Assembly (NCBI GenBank): GCA_002319795.1
Contig: DCFU01000031.1
Span: 325,719-360,842, forward strand
From: Megamonas sp. UBA1796
GTDB lineage: Bacteria > Bacillota > Negativicutes > Selenomonadales > Selenomonadaceae
Direction: 5' to 3'
DNA: 35,124 bases
In this document: piece by piece, positions 8,294 through 15,007 of the stretch
Layout: every line of letters begins with the position of its first letter
How positions within the stretch are numbered: the first letter of the stretch is position 1
The notes under the pieces: generated by a model
Told to the model about the DNA's origin: nothing
What the model saw: only the letters and a program-made list of their open reading frames with translations
Database searches by the model: none
Position numbers and translations under genes: made by a program

Positions 8294-9421
8294 ATGCTGG
8301 AAATTGTAGATAGCCATTTCCATATTTGGGATTTGGATGTATTGAAGCTTCCCTGGCTCGATTCCTGTCCGGCAATCAAGCGAAGCTATGGGATGGATGA
8401 GCTTTGTAAGGCATACGGCAGGCAGGAGGTTGATTTCAAGGGCGGTGTATATGTTGAGGTGGATTGTGATGATGTGCTGCGTGAGGATGCCTATATTTTT
8501 GGCCTGCACCATCCTAAGATCCTGGCCAGGAGCCTGCGGGCACCGCATATTTGCCGGCAGATGCGCCTGCCTGCTGGCATAGCGGGCGTCAGGGAACCGC
8601 TTCATGTCGACAGTTCACCGCGGGGACGCTGTCTGGAACAAAGCTTTATCGAAGGGCTGGAGACGCTTGCAGCAGATGATCTGCTTTTTGAAAGCTGCAA
8701 TCGTACAGAGGAACTTTCAGATTTATATAAGACGCTTTTGCAGGTACCGCAAGTGAAGACGGTAATCAATCATTGCGGAAATGTGACAGCGCTTACAGCA
8801 GAATACCGGGAAACTATGAAAAAACTTGCCAAACTGCCGAATGTTTATTGCAAGGTTTCAGGCTTTCCGACAGCAGATAAGGCCTTTGTAAAAGAACTTT
8901 TGGATTTTCTGGTGGACAGCTTTGAACCGTCACATCTTATCTATGCCTCGAATTTTCCCGTGGTGGGTTTGTACGCGTCTTTTGATGAGCATTTACGGAT
9001 ATTGCGGGAATACTTCGCAGATGATGCGGATTTTTTCGGCAAAAATGCGAAGAAGCTTTACAAAATAAATAAACCGCAGGTTTTTGCGAGCGTAATCCGG
9101 CTCAGACCGGAGAAGGCCGCTTATTATAAGAAGCTGCACGCAGATCCCTATTCCGGGGTGAACCGTATGATTCGCGAATGCGGCATAACGAAATACCAGA
9201 TTTTTAATCGAGGCGAGCTGCTTTTCTCCGTGATGGAATACGCGGGGGATGATTATGCATATGATATGGCGAGGATGGCGCGTGACCCTGAGACCCAGCG
9301 CTGGTGGAGGGAAACAGACCCATGCCAGGTGCGTATCGATGGAGCTGCCAAGGAAGAATGGTGGGCGGATATGCAGCTGGTATATGATCTGAATAAAAAA
9401 ATGGAAAAAGAGGGAAACTGA
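8294..9421 (+). CDS. Fused L-fuconolactone hydrolase (amidohydrolase) and L-fucose mutarotase (RhaM family)
   Basis: 375 residues in two parts. Residues 1-258 form an amidohydrolase_2 (COG3618) barrel with DSHFHIWD (His8, His10), INHCGN (His160) and the usual domain end FFGKNAKKLYKI. Residues 264-372 are a complete L-rhamnose/L-fucose mutarotase of the RhaM family: LRPEKAAYYKKLHADPY with Tyr278 and His282 at the places of the catalytic pair in E. coli RhaM (Tyr18, His22), and DPETQRWWRETDPCQ. Only about five residues link them. The first part would open fuconolactone, the second would interconvert fucose anomers for the dehydrogenase. In Campylobacter these are separate genes (Cj0487, Cj0488). 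The late metal-binding Asp of related enzymes (GSDWP) is Asn220 here (ASNFP). One nucleotide separates this gene from the aldolase gene. Confidence 0.88.
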   Translation: MLEIVDSHFHIWDLDVLKLPWLDSCPAIKRSYGMDELCKAYGRQEVDFKGGVYVEVDCDDVLREDAYIFGLHHPKILARSLRAPHICRQMRLPAGIAGVREPLHVDSSPRGRCLEQSFIEGLETLAADDLLFESCNRTEELSDLYKTLLQVPQVKTVINHCGNVTALTAEYRETMKKLAKLPNVYCKVSGFPTADKAFVKELLDFLVDSFEPSHLIYASNFPVVGLYASFDEHLRILREYFADDADFFGKNAKKLYKINKPQVFASVIRLRPEKAAYYKKLHADPYSGVNRMIRECGITKYQIFNRGELLFSVMEYAGDDYAYDMARMARDPETQRWWRETDPCQVRIDGAAKEEWWADMQLVYDLNKKMEKEGN

Positions 9422-9422
9422 C

Positions 9423-10316
9423 ATGGAATGTAAATATATTTGCCCTGTCTTGACGTCTGTAGATCAGGGTGGTAAGGTGAACTATGAGGATATGCATGCT
9501 TTGTATGATGCGCTTCTGGCGGCGGGAATCGATGGGATTCTGAGCGGCGGCAGCGCGGGTGAGTTCTATGCTTTTACCTACGATGAGGTCAGGGAACTGA
9601 TACTGGATGCAATCCAGTATGTAAATCACAGGGGAATTGTATTGGCTGGTGCGGGGCGTATGGCGAAAGCTGAGACGGTCAGCCTTTCCAATGCGGCACT
9701 GGAGGCCGGAGCGGATGCGGCAATCATTGTGGGGCCGTATTACAGCGCCTGCAGCCAGGAGGATGTATTCAATTATTATGATGATATTCTGGGAAAGATT
9801 CAGGGAAATGTATTCCTTTACAATTACGCGGATCGGACGGGTTATGATGTATCGGTCAATACGATCCTGCGCCTGCTGGCGAAGCATAAGAATTTTGTTG
9901 GTGTGAAGGATACGCATCCGATGCTGCGCCACACCCAGAAATATATTCGGGAAATAAAGAGCCGGTATCCGGAGTTCAAGGTGTTTACCGGGTATGATAA
10001 TAATTGTATTCCGTCTGTGGTATCCGGTGGAAATGGCTGTATAGGCGCCCTTTCCAACCTGTATCCTGAGCTTTGCCATGCAGCTGCAGAAGCTTTGCGG
10101 CAGGAGAATCTGGAAAAGCTCAAGCAGGCACAGCGCAAAATCGATGAGCGCATGTTGCTTTATGAAGTACATACACCGTTCAACGCAGTCATGAAATGGG
10201 CTATGAAGGAGATGGGCAAGCCTATGCAGGAAAACTGCAAGGAGCCTCTGACACCGTTGACCGATGCAGAAAAAAAGGCATTGGACAAGGCAGCGGACCT
10301 TTTATGGCGTAAATGA
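9423..10316 (+). CDS. DapA-family aldolase, probable 2-keto-3-deoxy-L-fuconate aldolase
   Basis: 297 residues of the dihydrodipicolinate synthase / N-acetylneuraminate lyase superfamily, the normal length. It has SGGSAGEF (41-48), the catalytic tyrosine in FLYNYADRTG (Tyr133) and the Schiff-base lysine Lys162 in FVGVKDTHP. In this operon it would split 2-keto-3-deoxy-L-fuconate into pyruvate and L-lactaldehyde, as proposed for Cj0481 in Campylobacter. The next enzyme in the operon, FucO, uses lactaldehyde, which supports this. The start is 1 nt after the preceding stop, so translation is probably coupled. True lysine-pathway DapA is unlikely because no other lysine gene is nearby. Confidence 0.87.
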   Translation: MECKYICPVLTSVDQGGKVNYEDMHALYDALLAAGIDGILSGGSAGEFYAFTYDEVRELILDAIQYVNHRGIVLAGAGRMAKAETVSLSNAALEAGADAAIIVGPYYSACSQEDVFNYYDDILGKIQGNVFLYNYADRTGYDVSVNTILRLLAKHKNFVGVKDTHPMLRHTQKYIREIKSRYPEFKVFTGYDNNCIPSVVSGGNGCIGALSNLYPELCHAAAEALRQENLEKLKQAQRKIDERMLLYEVHTPFNAVMKWAMKEMGKPMQENCKEPLTPLTDAEKKALDKAADLLWRK

Positions 10317-10345
10317 TATTATAAGAAAAGGCAAGGTGATTCTGT

Positions 10346-11497
10346 ATGGCAAATCGTATTATTTTGAATGAAACGTCGTATTTTGGTGAGGACGCAATCA
10401 AGGAAATCGTTAATGAAATCAGAAACCGTGGCCTCAAAAAGGTCATGGTCGCAACAGACCCGGATCTTATCAAATTTAAAGTGGCGGCGCATGTGACGGA
10501 CTTGCTGGACGCGGCGGGTATTTCCTATGCAGTCTATGACCATATCAAGGCAAATCCAACCATTGAAAATGTGCAGGAGGGCGTGAAGTTCTGCAAGGAG
10601 CAGGCAGCTGATGTGGTTGTGGCTATCGGCGGGGGGTCGGCCATCGACACCTCCAAGGCGATTGCCATCATCATGACGAATCCGGAATTCGCTGATGTGC
10701 GCAGCCTTGAGGGAGCAGCGCCGACGAAGCATAAGGCCCTGCCAATCATCGCTGTATCGACGACCAGCGGCACAGCGGCAGAGGTCACAATCAATTATGT
10801 CATTACAGATAAGGAAAAAAATCGCAAATTCGTTTGCTGCGATCCGCATGACATCCCGGTCGTAGCCATCGTAGATCCGCAGATGTCTGCCTCCATGCCA
10901 AAGGGACTTTGTGCGGCAACGGGCATGGATGCACTCGTACATGCTATCGAGGGTTATATCACCAAGGGGGCTTGGGAGCTTACAGATATGATGCACCTCA
11001 AGGCCATCGAGATTATCAGTAAATGGCTGCGCAAATCTGTCGAGGGCGACATGAAAGCCCGCGAGGAGATGGCAATCGGGCAGTATATTGCAGGTATGGG
11101 TTTTTCAAATGTCGGCCTTGGCATGGACCATTCGATGGCACATCCGCTGAGCGCATTCTACGATATTCCGCATGGTGTTGCCTGTGCCATACTGCTGGTG
11201 CCTGTGCTGAAATTCAATGCACCGGCGACGGGTGAACGCTATCGTGAAGTAGCCCGCGCCATGGGAGTTGCAGAGGTGGATGCCATGGACGAGGCGGCTT
11301 ATCGTGCGGCCTGCATCGACGCGATACAAAAGCTGGCGGATGATGTCCATATCCCGCGTCGCCTGAGCGAGCTTGGCGTAAAGGAAAAGGATATTGATTT
11401 TTTGGCGGCTTCTGCTATGGTCGATGCCTGTATGCCAGGCAACCCGCGTGATGCCACTAAGGAGCAGGTTATCGAGGTATATAAGTCGATTTATTGA
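10346..11497 (+). CDS. fucO: Lactaldehyde reductase (iron-containing alcohol dehydrogenase)
   Basis: 383 residues, very close to E. coli FucO along its length: same opening (MANRIILNET), AIGGGSAIDTSKA for nucleotide binding, SGTAAEVTINYVITD and KFVCCDPHDIP. The iron ligands are all present: Asp195 and His199 (GMDALVHAIEG), His262 (GMDHSMAHPL) and His276 (DIPHG). It reduces L-lactaldehyde to 1,2-propanediol with NADH. In the operon this uses the product of the aldolase and re-oxidises the cofactor made by the fucose dehydrogenase, if both enzymes use the same one. Campylobacter uses an aldehyde dehydrogenase to lactate at this step. It is the last gene before a strong terminator. Confidence 0.95.
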   Translation: MANRIILNETSYFGEDAIKEIVNEIRNRGLKKVMVATDPDLIKFKVAAHVTDLLDAAGISYAVYDHIKANPTIENVQEGVKFCKEQAADVVVAIGGGSAIDTSKAIAIIMTNPEFADVRSLEGAAPTKHKALPIIAVSTTSGTAAEVTINYVITDKEKNRKFVCCDPHDIPVVAIVDPQMSASMPKGLCAATGMDALVHAIEGYITKGAWELTDMMHLKAIEIISKWLRKSVEGDMKAREEMAIGQYIAGMGFSNVGLGMDHSMAHPLSAFYDIPHGVACAILLVPVLKFNAPATGERYREVARAMGVAEVDAMDEAAYRAACIDAIQKLADDVHIPRRLSELGVKEKDIDFLAASAMVDACMPGNPRDATKEQVIEVYKSIY

Positions 11498-11537
11498 GCA
11501 GTTGGCAGCAGTAAAGCTGCATATTGTAGAATATTAC

Positions 11538-11569
11538 GGGGAACACCACATGTGGTGTTCCCCATTTTT
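11538..11569 (+). terminator. Strong terminator of the fucose operon
   Basis: A continuous 26-bp palindrome with 13-bp arms GGGGAACACCACA / TGTGGTGTTCCCC (11538-11563), followed by ATTTTT. Confidence 0.92.
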
Positions 11570-11640
11570 GTAGTGTGCCCGGCAAGGTTTTCTAGCAGCG
11601 AACACCCGGTATAGAAGAAAAATTATTTTTCCAAGACGTA

Positions 11641-11717
11641 ATAGGAAAGGAGGACATTCTCTTCCTATGAACTTACATTATATGGGAAATAAAAAGGGAA
11701 TTTCAGTAAATGCTTGA
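11641..11717 (+). other. Possible 16-residue ORF with a hairpin around its ribosome binding site
   Basis: ATAGGAA (11641-11647) and TTCCTAT (11662-11668) are complementary and hold AGGAGG in the loop. ATG 11667 opens a 16-codon frame ending at 11717 (MNLHYMGNKKGISVNA). The spacing of 13 nt is long, so the ORF is doubtful. It is part of the 329-base stretch between fucO and the second chemoreceptor, which otherwise holds the operon terminator and the inverted repeats listed below. Confidence 0.2.
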
Positions 11718-11722
11718 AATAA

Positions 11723-11774
11723 TATATGAAATAATATATTATTAAATAGAAAGAATAAAATATTATTTCATATA
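11723..11774 (+). promoter_or_regulatory. Inverted repeats upstream of the second chemoreceptor
   Basis: A 15-bp perfect inverted repeat, TATATGAAATAATAT (11723-11737) and ATATTATTTCATATA (11760-11774), with a 22-nt spacer. The palindrome ATAATATATTAT (11731-11742) overlaps its left arm and recurs exactly at the GntR promoter (14587-14598), suggesting shared control. Confidence 0.45.
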
Positions 11775-11826
11775 AATTAATAAAATTTTATATTGTATTG
11801 TTTATATGATCTGGGGGGAATGGCAA

Positions 11827-13785
11827 TTGAATATCAAGAAGAAATTAACACTTATGATTATGCTTTTGACGATTATTCCATTGGCCGTATTAGCACTCAT
11901 TTCCAGTAAATTTTTGAGCGGCGCTTTGGAAGATGCAGCTGTGGCAAACTGTCGGGAGGTGACGGAAGAAATCCAGCTCAAAATCAGTGGGTATCTGGAT
12001 ACGCCGTTTACTATCATAAGGACGACTGTACAGCAGCCGGCTTTCCAGGCGATGGATATTCCACAATCGAAGGCTTTTTTGATGCAGATGCAAAAAGGGT
12101 ATAAGGACTATGCGTTTACCTTGATCGATAAAGGAGGCAACATGGTCGCACGCGGCGACGATATGGAGCTGGTCAATGTAGGCGAACGGCAGACTTTTAA
12201 GGATGCGATTGTTGGCAAAGAAGGGATTTCTGAGGTCATTTTCAGCAAAAATGGGAACAGGTTCGTGGTAAACCTGCAGGCTCCGGTATATGGAAGTGCC
12301 GGCGGACAGCCGGTCGGAGTTGTGCAGGCCACGATTGTCCTCACGAAGCTGAGCGAATTTGTAAGTTCCTTTTCGAAGGATGGAAGCATCGCTTACATAA
12401 TCGATAATACGGGGAAGATTTTGGCGCATCCGGATGCGGATATGGTAAAGGATCGTACGGATATGAGCCAGGTTCCGTATGTGAAGGCAGCCCTTGCCAA
12501 TAAAAATGATGGCGTGGCCGAGATCGAAGATCAGGATGGGGTGAAGAAGCTTGTCACTTATAGCTACGATCAACAGACTGGCTGGCTGGTTTGTATGGAG
12601 AAGCCCTACTCGGCAATCACGGCACAAACGAAGTCGCTGCTGCTGACCTTGGCAGTTGTTGCGTTGCTGGCGCTGTTGCTGGTGGGTGGTTTCTCTGTAT
12701 ATTGCGCGTCGCGGTTCACCGCACCGATTCTGCAGATCTATCATCTGGCAACTAAGGTGGCTGATGGAGACCTGAGCCAGAAATCACATTTTACTTCACA
12801 GGATGAAATCGGACGGATGGCGCAGGCATTCGATACCATGGTGGATAAGCTGCAAAAACTGATCCGGCTCATACAAGGCAATGCTGACAAAGTCGCAACA
12901 TCTGCTGGGCAATTGAGCACAAATGCAGAACAGTCAGCGCAGGCTTCCACACAAGTAGCGGAGGCTATAGGTGATGTCTCACTGGGGGCTGAAAATCAGC
13001 TCCGGGATATCAATGAAACAACATCCGTGGTGGAGCAGATGTCAGCGGGTATTCAGCATGCAGCTACCAGCTCCAATCGGGTGGCCGAGCATTCTTCCCG
13101 CGCGGCAGATAAGGCCAGGGAAGGCAATATATCGGTTGAAAAAGCCGTGACACAGATGAACCAGATTGAAAAGACGGTGAATAACTCCGCTGGAATTGTC
13201 GCTGAATTAGGTGAACGTTCAAAAGAAATCGGGCAGATCGTAGATACTATATCGAGTATTGCCGGTCAGACGAATCTTTTGGCGCTTAACGCGGCCATTG
13301 AAGCCGCCCGCGCGGGTGAACAGGGCAAAGGCTTTGCTGTGGTTGCGGAAGAGGTACGCAAATTGGCGGAGCAGTCCGGGGCAGCTGCAGAGCAGATTGC
13401 CTCTTTGATTGGTGAGACCCAAAAGGATACGGACAAAGCCATTTTCGCCATGTCGCAGGGCACGGATGAAGTTAAGGTTGGTACGGAAGTAGTGGCGGCA
13501 GCCGGGGAATCGTTCAAGGAAATCACGGAGCTGGTGCTGCAGGTATCGACGCAGATTCGTGAGGTTTCGGCTGCCATGCAGCAAACTGCCGGTGGGAGCC
13601 AGCAAATTGTAGCATTGGTAAAAAAGATTGATCAGCACAGTAAGAAGGCGGTCGAGCAGGCACAGACCGTTTCCGCAGCAACTGAGGAGCAATCTGCGTC
13701 TATGCAGGAGATTGCAGCATCGAGTCAGAGCCTTACGGAATTGGCACAGGAGCTTCAGACGGCGATTGAGCATTTCAAGATATAG
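11827..13785 (+). CDS. Methyl-accepting chemotaxis protein with a double Cache sensor
   Basis: I choose TTG 11827 (MNIKKKLTLMIML; 652 residues) because GGGGGGA ends 7 nt upstream, while the in-frame ATG 11806 has no ribosome binding site. Layout: membrane segment at about 6-26, periplasmic dCache-type sensor at about 30-270 (with AFTLIDKGGNMVARGDD and VVQATIVLTKL), second membrane segment at about 270-292, HAMP domain at about 293-345, then the signalling coiled coil with the invariant hairpin tip near residue 477. The amino-acid-binding Cache motif RxWY is not seen, so an organic or sugar acid is a fair guess. It converges on the GntR gene and shares a candidate operator with it, so it may sense the substrate of the neighbouring MFS/dehydratase pair. 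Confidence 0.93.
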   Translation: MNIKKKLTLMIMLLTIIPLAVLALISSKFLSGALEDAAVANCREVTEEIQLKISGYLDTPFTIIRTTVQQPAFQAMDIPQSKAFLMQMQKGYKDYAFTLIDKGGNMVARGDDMELVNVGERQTFKDAIVGKEGISEVIFSKNGNRFVVNLQAPVYGSAGGQPVGVVQATIVLTKLSEFVSSFSKDGSIAYIIDNTGKILAHPDADMVKDRTDMSQVPYVKAALANKNDGVAEIEDQDGVKKLVTYSYDQQTGWLVCMEKPYSAITAQTKSLLLTLAVVALLALLLVGGFSVYCASRFTAPILQIYHLATKVADGDLSQKSHFTSQDEIGRMAQAFDTMVDKLQKLIRLIQGNADKVATSAGQLSTNAEQSAQASTQVAEAIGDVSLGAENQLRDINETTSVVEQMSAGIQHAATSSNRVAEHSSRAADKAREGNISVEKAVTQMNQIEKTVNNSAGIVAELGERSKEIGQIVDTISSIAGQTNLLALNAAIEAARAGEQGKGFAVVAEEVRKLAEQSGAAAEQIASLIGETQKDTDKAIFAMSQGTDEVKVGTEVVAAAGESFKEITELVLQVSTQIREVSAAMQQTAGGSQQIVALVKKIDQHSKKAVEQAQTVSAATEEQSASMQEIAASSQSLTELAQELQTAIEHFKI

Positions 13786-13861
13786 CAGAATGCTTATTTT
13801 ACACTGGTGTTGCTCTCGGCTTTGTGTGGGAGTTCCTCTGTAAGCTATATAGAATAAATAT

Positions 13862-13894
13862 AAAAAAACAGGTCGCGATTGCGGCCTGTTTTTT
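13862..13894. terminator. Bidirectional terminator between the second chemoreceptor and the GntR gene
   Basis: AAAAAACAGG and CCTGTTTTTT flank an inner CGC-GATT-GCG stem. The A-run and T-run let it serve both convergent genes. It overlaps the stop codon of the GntR gene. Confidence 0.85.
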
Positions 13895-14585
13895 AAAATG
13901 ATTGCGGCAGTGTATTTCCTTTACCATGTTTTTTCAGCGCAATCAGTACATTTAGCTTGTGCTGCCGGCTGAACCGTTCGATTTCTTCAGGAGCAGCATG
14001 TTCCTTGAGCAGTTGGATCAATGTGGCGTGCTCTGTGACGGAGTGCTTTGCGTGCCAGGGTATGAGCGTGAATATGACATTCCGTATCTGGGAAATATGT
14101 TCCCATGTGTTTTGCAGGGCTGCAATGAGGTGCCTGTTTTGGCATCGGCTTACGATATACCAATGGAAGGCATGATCGAGCGTACCTAATTCTTCTAATT
14201 GGAGATCTTCTATGGCACGCTGCATGTCATGGTTTATTTTTTCCAATTCGGATATATCCTGCGAGGAAAGATGCAGGGCAGCCTGTCTGTCCGCATAGCC
14301 TTCGAGTACGGCGGATATAGTCTGCAGATCTTCGTAATCTTTTTCGTCTACCATTTTGACGACAGCGCCGCTGTAGGGGATGACTTCGATAAGCTTTTCT
14401 GCCTGGAGCTGCTGCATAGCTTCCCGCACAGGAATACTGCTGATATTGAGGTCTTTTTTTATTTTATCGATGACCAGCCGATAGCCAGGCGAAAAAACCC
14501 CATTGCGTATATTATCACGCATATATGTATATGCCTGTTCTTTTTTATTTGGCGATCTTTTTTGCGCTTTTAATAATTTTTTCAT
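13893..14585 (-). CDS. GntR-family regulator, FadR subfamily (FCD domain)
   Basis: 230 residues: an N-terminal winged helix-turn-helix (about 12-75, with NISSIPVREAMQQLQAEKLIEVIPYSGAVV) and a C-terminal FCD effector domain (about 85-215). The four FCD metal ligands are visible: Asp137 and His141 (DHAFH), His186 and His209. Such regulators (UxuR, ExuR, DgoR and others) bind sugar acids and repress their catabolic genes. Divergent genes encode a sugar-acid carrier and a dehydratase, the natural targets. The ATG has no Shine-Dalgarno sequence and lies right behind a strong promoter, so the mRNA is probably leaderless. Confidence 0.92.
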   Translation of the reverse strand: MKKLLKAQKRSPNKKEQAYTYMRDNIRNGVFSPGYRLVIDKIKKDLNISSIPVREAMQQLQAEKLIEVIPYSGAVVKMVDEKDYEDLQTISAVLEGYADRQAALHLSSQDISELEKINHDMQRAIEDLQLEELGTLDHAFHWYIVSRCQNRHLIAALQNTWEHISQIRNVIFTLIPWHAKHSVTEHATLIQLLKEHAAPEEIERFSRQHKLNVLIALKKHGKGNTLPQSF

Positions 14586-14586
14586 G

Positions 14587-14623
14587 ATAATATATTATAT
14601 GCTCTGTTTTTCTATATTGTCAA
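14587..14623 (-). promoter_or_regulatory. GntR promoter with overlapping palindrome, leaderless
   Basis: On the minus strand TTGACA (14618-14623), 18-bp spacer, TATAAT (14594-14599). The start codon (14585-14583) begins 9 nt after the -10 box, so transcription would start within one or two bases of it. The palindrome ATAATATATTAT (14587-14598) covers the -10 box and start point, fitting autorepression. Confidence 0.7.
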
Positions 14624-14695
14624 TGGAAACCGGCTGTTGACGGGCGATTCGGAGGTTTTACAGAGAAGAGGATTATCTGGAAGGAGACGTTTGCA

Positions 14696-14761
14696 ATGCT
14701 TCTAAAGTATAGAAATGAAGATTTCATGCGTGTTGTTGTCTTATTGTATTTTTTTATGTAG
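14696..14761 (+). CDS. Possible 21-residue peptide
   Basis: ATG 14696 follows AAGGAG (14681-14686) at a 9-nt spacing and opens a 21-codon frame (MLLKYRNEDFMRVVVLLYFFM) ending in TAG. A hairpin CATAGTCC / GGACTGTG with one G-U pair follows (about 14782-14813). It could be a real small protein, a leader, or the remnant of a lost gene; there is no known family I can name. It lies in the 422-base divergent region between the GntR gene and the carrier gene, which otherwise holds the two promoters and operators. Confidence 0.25.
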   Translation: MLLKYRNEDFMRVVVLLYFFM

Positions 14762-14906
14762 GGCTGTGCCGGAAAAATATGACATAGTCCCAGTTATGAA
14801 GAGGACTGTGCGTTTTGTAGCATGAAAAGTTTGCGTCAATCTCGCAGAGAGATTTTCTCGGTATTTAGTATAAAAATTATAATGATTAAAATAATCAAAA
14901 TATTTA

Positions 14907-14935
14907 TTGACATAATATACAAAATCGTATATTAT
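14907..14935 (+). promoter_or_regulatory. Promoter of the carrier/dehydratase operon with an operator in its spacer
   Basis: TTGACA (14907-14912), 17-bp spacer, TATTAT (14930-14935). A perfect 9-bp inverted repeat ATAATATAC-N6-GTATATTAT (14912-14935) occupies the whole space from -35 to -10. Its outer half ATAATATA is shared with the palindrome at the GntR promoter. Confidence 0.7.
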
Positions 14936-14945
14936 TTACTTATTA

Positions 14946-14959
14946 AATCGTATACGATT
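14946..14959 (+). promoter_or_regulatory. Candidate GntR/FCD operator AATCGTATACGATT
   Basis: A perfect 14-bp palindrome a few bases after the predicted start point (about 14942). It fits the FadR-subfamily pattern T-N-GT-N2-AC-N-A and resembles UxuR/ExuR sites (core GTATAC). AAATCGTATA occurs both here (14945) and 23 bp upstream (14922), two helical turns apart. Confidence 0.6.
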
Positions 14960-15007
14960 ACGAGAGAGGTATTACATACTTTAAAAACGAAAGTGGGGGA
15001 GAGTCGG

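Noticed and set aside
9204..10172. 322-codon antisense frame across the lactonase and aldolase genes
   Set aside because: Spans two recognised genes with catalytic motifs on the other strand; its translation shows no known fold signature.
9423..10316. Assignment as lysine-pathway DapA
   Set aside because: The operon contains only fucose-pathway genes and the downstream FucO consumes the expected aldolase product.
14822..15007. 62-codon upstream extension of the MFS carrier frame
   Set aside because: It contains the promoter and both operators, is very rich in Ile/Lys from AT-rich DNA, and lacks a ribosome binding site; ATG 15008 has GGGGGA.
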